Shown piece by piece: positions 34,428-45,129 of a DNA stretch of 64,000 nucleotides. Made by a program: the position numbers and the translations under genes. Location: assembly GCA_028023455.1 (NCBI GenBank), contig JAQFVV010012535.1:1550001-1614000 (forward strand), written 5' to 3'. This stretch comes from Epiperipatus broadwayi. Taxonomy: Eukaryota > Onychophora > Udeonychophora > Euonychophora > Peripatidae. The notes under the pieces were generated by a model, which made no database searches, was not told where the DNA came from, and saw only the letters and a list, made by a program, of their open reading frames with translations. The stretch's first letter is position 1; every line of letters starts with the position of its first letter.

Positions 34428-35699
34428 TACACCTTTACCCCGCTAAGCGATGGCAATTGGTCCTCCAAAACTCATCATTAAGCAAGAATATCGTATACAA
34501 AATACGTAATTATAATGGGGGTCTATGGGAAAAAAATTGGTCGGTTCCAGTTGACGTAAAATATCCACATTGGTTTCCAAGCTTAAAGATTTTCTTGATT
34601 TTTTTCATGACAATGATGACTAAATACGGTATCTAAAAAGAAGTTTTATATCACTAGGAAAAAAAATGCATATTTTCATTTTAAAAACTACAGAACAGCA
34701 AAAAGAAAGAGAAAGTGAAACTAAATTTGAATTTAAAAGTTTTTATATTCTTCCGCAGAAGTTTTTCATCGTAATGAAAAAAAAAAATCCATACTGAAGT
34801 GCCTTTTTTTTTTTAATTTGTATTACAGTATATATTACTACTGTACATTTATGCATATTATGTATGTGAAATTATTCAAATTAAAAAACAATGTTTAATT
34901 ATTAATTATTTAATTGAACATAAAGACTTATTACTGTACTCCACAGTAACAAAATGCTTAATGCTTATCGTAAAGCAGTCAACTTTAGAAAAAAAAAAAT
35001 CAACTTATTTTAAAAGTAAAAAATCTAACTTTTAATTTTCTAAAACATACTGGTAGGTTTATTTTTCTTACTGTATATTTTTAGTAATGTAATAATGCCC
35101 CCCCCCCCCCGTTTGAGTAAAAAGATTATTAATGCAATCTGTTTTTCTTTTTAAACTTTTCTAATTCGACATTTGCATTTTAAAATGTTGTTTTTCTTTT
35201 GATTTGAAACATCTTGAGTGTAAACAACATGTTTATTAACGAAGTTACAAAATCAATAACTATTTTTATATAATTATCCAGGTATTCTAAAAATAATATA
35301 TCGTACTTAAGAAATACACTCATGCAGTTTAATATTCATATTTAGTGTTTTCCTGAAAGTTTGTGATGATGGTATTTTATTTATCCTGTACTGTATTTAT
35401 ATATTGGAGTATTTGTATACAGTATTATCAACAAATTAAAAATCCTTTTTCTTTTCAAAAACTTTATTTTCTTATCTCAATACTAAACATTTATATATAT
35501 TGTAATGGAAAAATGATTTTTGGCCTGTTTGATCGATTGGTTTCTATTTTATTATTTTATTCTACTTACTATTTTATTTATTTTTATCTTACAACGTTCT
35601 ATTTTCACTTACATTTATTTTATAGCATTTTATTCTTATTTATTATACTTTATTTTTTTCAACTTTGATTCTTCCTTTCATTTATTTGTTTATTATCAA

Positions 35700-36511
35700 T
35701 TTAATTAATAGCCAATGCCGTTACAATGCAAGCAGAGAGCAAATACAGATACAAATTTACTTCATATCTGTACTATTTACCGAACCCGAGACAATACATA
35801 CATATTATCTTGGTGTTATAATTCCCGGCCAATAACTCTTGGCTGCTGAACAAAGCAAAACTATTTCCAAGAAATTTACAAATGTCCAGCGCTTGCTATT
35901 TATTTTTTTATAATTGGGAAAATTCTCACAAACAAGCAGCACACGAATATCTTTTAAAATCAACCCTTTAATCACTAAATTACAGTCCCGTTCCGTCCCC
36001 CCCGTCGTAGCTTGGTGATAGGAGAATAAAGCAAGTAAATGCAATTTATGAATAAATATGTTTAATAACACTCACACACATATATAAAAAAATACATAAT
36101 AACAATAAAAAAATTACACACTTATATAAATTCATGACTATAATAAAACATAGTAAAACAGATCAAATAGTAAAGTTATTTTGAAGTCCTATTGGGTAGA
36201 GTTCTAAATCTATCAAGATTGTTCCTTGTTTATTTATTTATGAACATTAAAATGCATGCATGCTTTTTACCTAGGTTTTCGTTGTAGTTGTTTTCATGGG
36301 CATTTCCTTCGAGCGCTCTTTACCGTCCAGTAGGAGATCATCTCTTTTTTTGTAGAGATGGTATGTCCTTCACTGTTGGCTGGATTGATTTTCTCTCTCA
36401 GGTTTGTGGGGTTCTCGTTCCAGTTTTTTTTACTTCTTGTTGATTCTTTAGATAGATCTTAAGTTGTTCAGTCACAGAAGCAGCAGTCTCTCTAGCAGGT
36501 TAGGCATAGAT
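35700..36511. other. Unassigned block inside element T
   Basis: Not part of the T inverted arms. Its right part, from about 36487, is the primer-site/leader region of the E-family LTR. The left part (35700-36230) has LTR-like composition and GC-spotted patches ('cccgttccgtcccccccgtc'), but no partner was found. The open frame at 35805-36071 has no recognisable domain. Confidence 0.45.
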
Positions 36512-37211
36512 CTTACATTGTGAGTCAGTGGTGAGACAGATTGGATACGAACCCATGTCCCTTTAATGCCACTAACCGCGCACTTCTTTCATTTTCTTTT
36601 AGCTGTTGCTTCCTCAAAATCTCTACTCGGAATCCCCAGATAATAATTGTCACTCTGGTCTTACTGTCTTTCTTTTGTTCATTGTTTTTTGTAAATTTTT
36701 AATTAATGTTTAGATTTCCAACGAATTCTTATCAACCTATTTGTTTAATTAGTTGCTGGAATGTAGGTTTTTAATTAAACGAGCTGTAATTATAAGCTTT
36801 TCCTTGTTATACATTTTTCTTTGTCCGAGGAATTTAATTAGTCCAACAGACTTTAACACCTCTAATTTATATGGCCATATTGTTTTTATATTTCATATTA
36901 CATTTAATTTTTACTTAAAAGTTTACAATTCATTTTCAAATTTATGTTCATAATTTATTTTAACTTGTTACAATATAGTTTTTTTAAAAGAGAGAAAGAG
37001 ACGCATTTCTTTATGCATCCCCCTCCCCTTCTCTTACTATTACAAAAATCCAAAGTAATTTTGACATTTGAATTTCAACTTTTTTCTTTTCCTTCTTTTT
37101 TTTTAAAATTTAGTAGCTAATCCATTTATCTTTATTACTTTCTTGTAGCTAATTTATCTAATTTTATTAATAAATATATACGTGTGATGACGACTTTACG
37201 TGGTCGTCACA
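36512..37211 (-). repeat. E-family LTR, copy inside element T
   Basis: Aligns with the G5 5' LTR (63319-63983): 'attgtgagtcagt', 'aagtttacaattcatt', 'gagagaaagagacgcatttc' and 'gtggtcgtcaca'. The flank at about 36487-36511 also matches the G5 primer-site region, so this was the 5' end of an element rather than a solo LTR. The rest of that element is gone. Confidence 0.8.
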
Positions 37212-37218
37212 ATATATT

Positions 37219-37403
37219 TACTGTATATACAGTATTTATATAATACAAAACTCCAACGTTTCAACTGTTTATCTTCATACAGTCATTTTCAAGGATATCT
37301 CTCTCCCACTGCTATATTTTATTACTCTTTCTTTTATATTATTTAGTTACAAATCAACATTGAAACGTTGAGTTTTGTATTATATAAATATATATACTGT
37401 ATA
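37219..37403. repeat. Palindromic foldback, ~45 bp arms
   Basis: The left arm 'ttatataatacaaaactcc' + 'aacgtttcaa' is repeated inverted at 37359-37403 ('ttgaaacgttgagttttgta' onward). The ~95 bp loop is CT-rich. It lies immediately right of the E LTR and within the right arm of element T, and could be a small MITE. Confidence 0.85.
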
Positions 37404-37929
37404 TGTTCAGTATTGAGATAAGAAAATAAAGTTTTTGAAAAGAAAAAGGAGAATGATTTTTAATTTGTTGATATTATTGTAGAACATATATACGTATTTT
37501 AAAAGAAAAAGTGGATGAACATTTGCTGTGTTATTTATTATATATGATGTATACAGTATTATAGATTCAGTAATTATAGATATTTTAAGTGTTTTATGAA
37601 TAAAATATTGTATGTGTATACAATTACAGCAAAGTCATTACCTGTATACATATTACAATAATATACTTTTGCTTTTGGGTAAAATGAATTTAATATAGCT
37701 ATCTCTGATGTCATCGGTGACGCAAAATTCAAGATGGCTACCAAAATTGTTTTTTTTTTTAATTTTTCCCAATCGTTATAGCGAATAATCGATTGTACAT
37801 CAAAGTAGTGGGTACAAATTGATGATGATCGCTATTGCGAAATATTGCTAAGTAGACAATCGCTAAGCGGGGTAAAGGTGTACTTTTTTAAGGTTCTTTT
37901 TTAAAAACAAATTTTTAAAATGTTTGTTA

Positions 37930-38033
37930 CTTTAGTTAACCAAAAAAAAAAGCTTTTATCAAATTGTCATCGAATGGTATGCCACGTATTCGCTTATTGC
38001 GCCATTTAAGGCTACCCCAAAGATGTTCTATAG
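37930..38033 (-). pseudogene. ISXO2-type transposase 2, C-terminal part
   Basis: The minus strand reads TIEHLWGSLKWRNKRIRGIP, matching TIERFWGLLKWKNKK of the copy at 19168 and including its catalytic Glu region. The gene is cut just upstream by R2 and resumes at 39529. Confidence 0.85.
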
Positions 38034-39524
38034 TGTACCATTTATTTATATATAGGGTACAACTTGCTATTTGATATTGTACATCATTTAAAAAAAAGAG
38101 AGAACCCGATCTTTAATTTTTTTTTTGTAATATAATTTTTTTTTTAAGAAAAACGTACAATGAAAGTTTAATTTTTCTTTTTTGTAATTTAATTAAAATA
38201 AATTTGATAAAGTGCATACTGAATAATTGATTCAAATAGTGAAAGGAAATTTCAAATGTAAGAGATTACTATCGGAAACGACTTTCTAATGGTAATTAAA
38301 GTTGGCAGGAATTCATAAAGAGAAAAGAGACTGTAGTAAAAAAAAAAAGAAATAATGTAGAAGTTTATAAAATAAGAAAACAGAAGGTAAAAGAAATATG
38401 CGCAGAATTTCTAAAAAAGATCTGGGGATATAAAAGGAGCTAACAGGTTGGAAAAGGGTTTTTGTCTTTTTTTTCTGAGAGTGTTGAGCAATTTGAGGTG
38501 CCTCATTTTTTTTAATAAAAAAGTAATAAAATGTGTCCACTTAGATACGAACTGAAACCACTCTCCATGAGTGAGTAGAACTCTATCGTTTGCCAACACT
38601 TTCTCTCGGGAAAAGTCACCTAAATCGTCGTCTGGCTCTAACTAAATACCAATCAGAGACTTGAAATGAATAAAACAATAAAAAAACTACTGCGGACTAC
38701 ACATCAAAAGAATTGGATGTTGGATGATCAATCACCTGCATAAATTTCAAACTTATCGGCAAGTTAATGGCCATAACTTTTATATAAAGCTTGATGAACT
38801 GAAATTTAAATGAAATGTTTATCTCATAATTTTTTATCTAAAGATTTACGAACTGAGTGTTGAATGAAATTGTTACCACAAAAAAAAAAAAATAAAGGAG
38901 ACACAAACTAGCTACTACTTCAAGAAGAAATATTTGAATCAAATTATTAGATTAATTATGCATAATCCTTTCCAATATTATAATTTTTTTTGTTATCATA
39001 AATATTAGATGTTCGATGGGCTATAATAAATCTTTATTACTAATATAACTTTCATTGTACGTGTATAAAATTAATAATGTTTTTATATTTAAGTTTTATA
39101 TTTGATTATTTAGATTCAAATTAGTGTATAAATTACCTTTGCTAAGTAGATTTATTTTTTTAATTAAGTCAAAGGGGAATATCTTCTACTACTTAACGGG
39201 AATTTTAATTCCTATCATATAATTACTACTTTACGAGTTACGATATGTTTGATGCAGAATCAGTGAGTCTAACAAATCTGGTGCCCTCATTTATAAATTA
39301 AAAACTAATTCGGCTTGGAATTGTACTCATAATAATTTCTAGGTAGAGTTGATCAGGAAATATAGTTATGTTTTTTGAAATAAAAAAAATGTAACATTTT
39401 TTTTCTTTTCCATAACTTGATCAACTCACACAGTTTATTGCATATAGAGGCCTAGTAAAATGAGGAAAATGTTTCCCGCCGTGTTAGACCCAAAAGTGGG
39501 TGTTAAAGCCACACACACTTGTGA
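38034..39524. mobile_element. R2: second copy of the R1-type insert, 1.5 kb
   Basis: Starts TGTACCATTTATT just after 'atag' and ends before 'ctag' (39525-39528), a diverged target duplication. Homologous to R1 throughout, except for ~60 extra bases at the right end ('cccgccgtgttagaccc' onward). Inserted in the ISXO2-type transposase gene, whose frame is restored across it. The open frames inside (38313-38599) are not recognisable. Confidence 0.7.
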
Positions 39525-39790
39525 CTAGTTTGCATGTGAACGCCACTGACAGGATCAACAAAGTTGTACTTATGATTTACGCATAAATGTTGAAAACCTG
39601 CCATCTCCGGTTCGGTCTTTGGCAATAATGGCATCTTGAAACGATAGTTTGGCTCAGCAGTTGCCATTTTGTACATTCATGCACAATCTTGCAAGCTATG
39701 AGATTTCATTGGAAGCTCTTCCAAATAGCCCACTTTTGAACTTCATACTGTGACAGGGGGGATAGTGAGCTTGTGTAGAGTGTGATAATT
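39525..39790 (-). pseudogene. ISXO2-type transposase 2, central part
   Basis: The minus strand reads HLCVNHKYNFVDPVSGVHMQ, the same motif as VNHRYNFVDPKTGANTQ in the first copy. Reading across R2 with one target copy removed, the frame goes straight into the TIEHLW piece. Further upstream the catalytic Asp regions are too decayed to place. Non-functional. Confidence 0.8.
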
Positions 39791-40289
39791 TGTAGAACCC
39801 TAAATACTTTATATATGTTGAACAAAAAATAAAAATTCCCAGTATCTTACTTAAATAATTGTGAATCTAAGTATTCACACCCTATCATTGTAAAGTAGCG
39901 ATAGATTAAGTGTCAGCATGGTAATAACACCTCGTATCTTACGGATATGAATTGCGAGAGAAAATGATTGCAAAACATGCTGTTAGTGGCTAAGTGTGAA
40001 TTGTGAGAGCAATAAATATGCTGTTGGGCTGACGTTAGCCAAGGAAGTCAACTACACCTATCCATTGAGTAGTTGGACTTGAAAGATGGTATATTTAAGT
40101 TCTTTTGGCTAACATCAGCGACCTCAAGCGTGATGGATGGGCATACGAATGAGCACCCAGTTTTTTTTTAAATAAATAAAATGTCAAGATTTATGTTTTC
40201 ATTTATGTCTACTAGAATATATTAAATAAAATCAAGAAAATAACATTATTTCCTCAATAAAAACAGTTCATTTATTAAAACAAATGTAA
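39791..40289. other. Spacer with a strong two-tier hairpin
   Basis: No gene. At 40028-40119 outer arms 'gctgacgttagcc' / 'ggctaacatcagc' enclose inner arms 'aagtcaactac' / 'gtagttggactt'. This could be a foldback transposon end or an RNA hairpin. Confidence 0.6.
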
Positions 40290-41860
40290 ATTAGTAATAA
40301 AAAAATTATTTCTTGATAACTTGTGATACAGTTGTTTCTTCAGATCTGTTGGGAAGGCTCCAGGTGGCGGGGGGGCAATTTTTTTTATTTCTTTCTTTAA
40401 TTTTGTTCATCAAGGATAAGAAAAGTTCATGGTTGTTACTAATCAAAGTATTGAATATTAATTTGTATCTGATGGACCAGATTGTAAATAATAAGGTAGC
40501 CATCCTTATTGCTGGGAAGAATCCACTTTTAATGCTGTCAATTAGAAGTAATGGTGTAAGCTTCTTCATTTTGGATATTGCAAGGATCATATTCCTGTGA
40601 GTTTGAAGTGCTTGACACTGCGAAAGCAGATAATTGACAGTTTTATTTGCATTAAGTAAGAGCTGGAATAGAATTTATTTTTGCAATTCCTCTTCTGTAA
40701 AATAGAAAATGATTTGTAGGTAGAGCATCTAAGTTAATCTTTAAGATCCAGATATTTTGGCTCCAGATGCCAGTACCTGAATTTTCTGATGATGATATTG
40801 TTGCTAATGTTAAGCATAGCAGGATTTGGAGTGCTATTAATATGCATGAGGTTATATGCCTCCCAGAAGTTGATCTTTTTTGTAAATGTGTGGTCCACTG
40901 TTTATATTTTTATTAATTGAGGAGATTATAGATGTAAACCAATCTTTCTTTTTTGGTGGAGGCCGATCAGTAAGGACAATTTGGGTGAAAAACATGGCAT
41001 TAGGATAATTTGTTTTGAGCTTATATACAATATTGAAAGATTTTTGAATAAAGAAGATATTAATGGAATATAGAGATAGTCCATTGAACTTAGAATGCTT
41101 TTCCAGATTTCTTAGGCTGATGGCTGCAATTTTTTTATTCCAGATAAGCTTGGAACATAAAGAGTTAATTTTTTAAATAAACTTGTTGGTGAAATTGATG
41201 ACTGGCATATCATAGTTAATTTTAGGAAATATTAGAATGTTAATTAAGGAGATTTTGGCATGAATTGACATATAGACTTTGGAGAGAGCATTAGTAGTTT
41301 TCTGTGTTACATTGAAAATCATCTCTTGAATACATTTTCTCATATCCGAATGGGATTTGAATGCCAGAAATTCAAGAAAATTTTGAGGTTTGGCTGAAAC
41401 TCAGAGGCTATATTAATGCCTGTATTAATTCTCCAGGCAGAGTATTTATCCAAATTAAAATGGAGTCCAAATTGAGTGGTGTAATTTCGCAAAATTGAAG
41501 CTAATTTGGGAATGAACTTTTTTGAGGGGAGAAAGATTGATATGTCAGCCATATAAGTAATATGTTGATTAGATTTGTTAATTATCGATATGTAAATGCC
41601 AGGAAGATTTTTTTTCTAGAATTTTAATGAGAAGGTTGATATATGCTATGAAGAGAAGGGCACTAAGTGGGGAGCCCTGGGGAATGGAATTGTAGGGTTT
41701 AAAGCCAGGCAAAATTTTTCCATTGAGCATAATAGGGACCTCTATTGTAGAATAAGTTGGTGATAATATTGATTAATTTTTTCGGAACATCATATTTACC
41801 CAGAATTTCAAGAACATTAGTTTTTACATTGTCAAAAGCACCGGCAATATCAAGCTGAAC

Positions 41861-41924
41861 AACTATAGGGCAAGATGATCTAGAAAAGGTTGAACTATAG
41901 GGCAAGATGATCTAGAAAAGGTTG
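41861..41924. repeat. Tandem duplication, 32 bp x2, in LINE B RT
   Basis: 'aactatagggcaagatgatc' begins exact copies at 41861 and 41893. A 32 bp gain is not a multiple of three, so it breaks the RT frame. Confidence 0.95.
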
Positions 41925-43171
41925 ATAGCATCGCCTCTGAGACTCCTTTTTTAGCAAACTGGAATTCTGAGATTGATGAAATAATTTTTCTCTGAATTTT
42001 GTCCTTAATTACTGATTCAATCACCTTAATCATGATGGAAGTCATAGACATGGGTCTGAGGTTATCAGTCGGGGAGGGAAGAATGTTCTTAAGAAAAGGG
42101 ACCAGTGAAATAGGGTACAGACCATTAATTTGATAAAAGTTGATAAGATAGGAATTTGATCATGTTAAATTTAATGGGTATAGAGAATCTGGAGAGGTAC
42201 AATAGAAGGAATCTCGGGATGGCATGGAGTCCAGGGTGGACCTTGTCTGGGAAGGATCTAAGTTTAGTATATCCGTTTCTGATATATTCATAAGTTCAGT
42301 AGAGCTTACTTGGTCTAGTGCATAGCATTGGGGGTGTGTGTTGGATGTTAGTTTAGTTTTGAAGTATTTATAAGTCTCATGTAGCATGTTAGCATCTGTG
42401 AAATTATGATAGATGGGAGTAGTTTTCTTTCCCCTATATTCAAGAGCCCATTTAATGTAGCAACTGGACCAACAATGGGGCTGGGAAAGATAAATTTTGT
42501 ATCTTTTAATAGAGAGATTTTCAGCCTATAATTTGTTTGTTTTTATATTGTTGTTTTAACTCAAGTATTGAATTAATGATGGTGGAGTTGTGTGGAAGGG
42601 ATTTGAGAAAATTGTTTATGGCTTCTATCTCTTTAAGAATGGATGATGGTGTTTTGTTATTATAAGTGTAGTGTTTGATAATGCCTCTGAGAATATTGAT
42701 AAAGGCAAACCAAGCTTCCACTGGGTGTAGAGTGAGTATATTGGTTGTTTGAAAATATATGTAGGATTCTGCGATTACATCTTCTGGCGTGGTATTTTTT
42801 TTTAAAGTAATCTGAGTATGCTATTAAATTTTGGAGTTGATTGAGTATTGAAGTTAATGTTCAGTTTAATGGTGAGTGCAAAGTGCGAGAATGGTACTGG
42901 TTCGAGTAATGGGGGTGATGATCAATTGAAGTTCAGGGGAAAACAATAACAGGTCAATCAAGGATGTGTATCTTCCAGTATAGAATGAGAAGGCATCTGG
43001 AAGGGAAAAACTCCCTCCACTAAGAAGGTTAATATTAATGAGATGTTAGTACTTGAAGTTAAATTCTTTATATGTAATGTTGAAGTCTTCAAACATTATT
43101 GTCAGAAAAGGATTAGAAACAACGGTAAGGTTTATTTGCTGAATTAGTTGATGAATGAGTGTTGCATTTTA

Positions 43172-43269
43172 TAGGAATACACATAAATGATATTGATGGT
43201 AAAAGATTGATGAAAGAAGGTAGGAATACACATAAATGATATTGATGATAAAAAATTGATGAAAGAAGG
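43172..43269. repeat. Tandem duplication, 49 bp x2, in LINE B endonuclease
   Basis: 'taggaatacacataaatgat' begins near-identical copies at 43172 and 43221, with two differences. Confidence 0.95.
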
Positions 43270-43968
43270 TAGCTATTATTAGGTGCTGATTAATCCAGTT
43301 TATTCTAAAAGAAGTCAAGTGAGAACTATTGTGAATAAGAATGACAACTCCTGCTAATGGTGAGGAAGAGATAGAGTGATGGAAGTACACTACCCAAAAG
43401 TTTGCTTAAATTGACTTATGTGTGAAGATTTATCTTTGTTTCTGAGAGACATATAATTTGATTATTATTGCTGAATCCAGTTGCTGATAGCCTGGACTCT
43501 TTTGAAAGAGTTAAGGCCTCTGACATTTATTCCTGATATCTTTATAGTCATGACTTTGTGGTGTAGTTATACAAGCCAGACTGAGGGTGGGATTGAATTA
43601 GTTATTGGAACATTTTTTCTAAGTCATGCAGAGAGATATTTCATCCTGTGATGTCAAGTGGACTTTGTCCTTGCTTATTTGCTGTTGCATAAGTATGGAA
43701 GAATGCCTTGCTTTAGTCTGAGTTTTGGCAGGTATGGTCCCTGGAGGGAGCTCGTTCTGTAATGGGCTAGGTTGTATTTCAGTAGTGTGTATTTTAGCCT
43801 TTGGATTTATCTCTGTTTTTTTGGGGGGGAGTCTTTAAATCTTTTATCAGGTGCTGATGTTTTTTTTTCTTCTTGCTTCCCGCTGACTGCCTAGAGTCTG
43901 AACTGTCGGCTTCAGTGTAATTGGTCTCTGTGTCATTAATTGAATGGGCAGAATTATTTAATTTCTCT

Positions 43969-44990
43969 CTAGCATTTTTCTTGGACTTTTCTTTTTTTTT
44001 TTGGCTTCATAAAGGGCTTTTGTTCATCTGCTGAGGAAGTTTGAGTATTATCCACAGTGGTATCAATAATATAGAATGATTTTTGTAGAGTATCTGTGTT
44101 TGAATTAGAGCTATTATTTATTATTTTATGGTTTTTTTTGTTTGTTTCTAAATTAATTGTTGAATTTCTTTTTTCTTTATTACTGAGGTACGGATTACTT
44201 GATTGTTGTTGTGTATTGCTTTGATGAAGTCTTGGTTTTTTATTTATTTTACAATATTGGCAGAACCTATTCGGGTAATCCCTCACCGAGTGAAATCTCT
44301 GCTTACAGAAGAAATATTGAGGTGGGACTTCTCAGAAAGAAATTATGAGTGGAGAATTTTCTGCCAGATGTAATGTGGGAATATCAATGGGGGAGATGCC
44401 TTTGTTTAGTGTTAGATTAAAGGCAGCTGTGTTAGTGAAAACTGGACAACCATCTCTTTTTTCCATGAGATATTTGAAATCGGTGATGATTTCATATCCT
44501 TTGAGTAAATTTTTGAGATCTATATCTTGAAAGTTTATGTAGCAAGTGTTAATTTGCCCAGCCAATCTTGTTGGCCTATCCATATCAATGCAGCAAAGCA
44601 GTTTGTCATTGAGGTATTTGATATTTTTTAATAGTATTCATGCTGGGCATTATTATGTGACTCAATGATTACATATCGGTTGTTGGGGTAAATGAGAATT
44701 TTAAAGACCATTATCCATAGCTTTTTGTCTGTTACATCTGTGTAGAGTTTCTCAAGGGGAAATTTGAATAAATCACATTGCACATTTGTGACAGCTGTTT
44801 TATCACTATAAAAATTTTTAAACGATCGATGTAGCTTGAATTGGAATGCTTAAATTGAATTTTTTAATTATTTCACTAAGAGTTATTTTGATCAATAGTA
44901 ATTTGGATTTTTTTGTGGATTTTCATTTAATATTAGTTTGCTTTCATTTAATTCTGTATTCAATAGATTAAAGATATTGTTTTGTTCATC
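43969..44990 (-). pseudogene. LINE B ORF1 remnant
   Basis: The open piece 44332-44583 has DRPTRLAGQINTCYINFQD. Near 44230-44320 the minus strand gives a knuckle-like FFCKQRFHSVRDYPN..FCQYCK, with one Cys spacing altered. The piece 43969-44286 ends in a basic KPKKKRKVQ stretch that resembles a nuclear-localisation-type cluster. RNA-binding ORF1, broken by frameshifts. Confidence 0.75.
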
Positions 44991-45129
44991 AGCATAATCA
45001 CAAGCTATTGCTCTAGGCTTTTTTATTTCAATAATAATTTATTAACAATATATAATGATTACATCCTGATGAAAATAAAAGTTGTACGATAACATGATTA
45101 TATTAATGTTCTGTTTGACATCTGGCTAG

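Larger units (their letters stand above)
34428..37883. mobile_element. TIR element T, pogo/Tigger-like, non-autonomous, with nested LTR debris
   Basis: Ends are inverted repeats: left 'tacacctttaccccgct' + 'aagcgat', right the complement with 'ttagcgat'. Outer 'ta' dinucleotides fit the TA target of the Tc1/mariner/pogo superfamily. Inner arms also match in inverse orientation at about 35417-35491 and 37405-37475 ('atcaacaaattaaaaatc', 'aaaaactttattttctta'). Subterminal GC-spotted sequence ('gctatagcgaataatcg'-like) also resembles Tigger-type ends. No transposase is visible. The right half carries an E-family LTR fragment. The superfamily is inferred from ends only. Confidence 0.7.
40306..43551 (-). 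pseudogene. LINE B ORF2: endonuclease, RT and C-terminal region
   Basis: Begins at ATG 43549-43551 (MTIKISGINVRGLNSFKRV, APE motif). PLAGVVILIHN at 43169-43390 is the endonuclease mid-motif. RT pieces: IESVIKDKIQRKI (41863-42051), PIVVQLDIAGAFDNVKTNV (41699-41905), GSPLSALLF (about 41650) and YMADISIFLPS (41340-41552), where the family has YxDD. So one catalytic Asp is replaced (MAD) or frame-disturbed. The C-terminal piece 40306-40590 has TIWSIRYKLIFN. A 32 bp tandem duplication at 41861-41924 shifts the frame at the RT core and a 49 bp duplication lies at 43172-43269. Confidence 0.85.
40290..45010 (-). mobile_element. LINE B, near full length, decayed
   Basis: Minus-strand APE-type LINE: ORF1 remnants (43969 to ~44990), then ORF2 starting at 43551 with endonuclease, RT (41340-42051) and C-terminal region (to 40306). 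It ends in an A-rich tail on the minus strand near 40260-40290. It is the same family as LINE C: RT segments QLDIAGAFDNVK (B) and QLDIAAAFDSVR (C) correspond. Two short tandem duplications break it. Confidence 0.88.

Noticed and set aside
35363-35708. Hydrophobic 101-residue plus-strand frame, membrane-protein-like
   Set aside because: Phe/Tyr/Leu richness comes from T-rich codons in element T; there is no start context, homologous motif or conserved neighbour.
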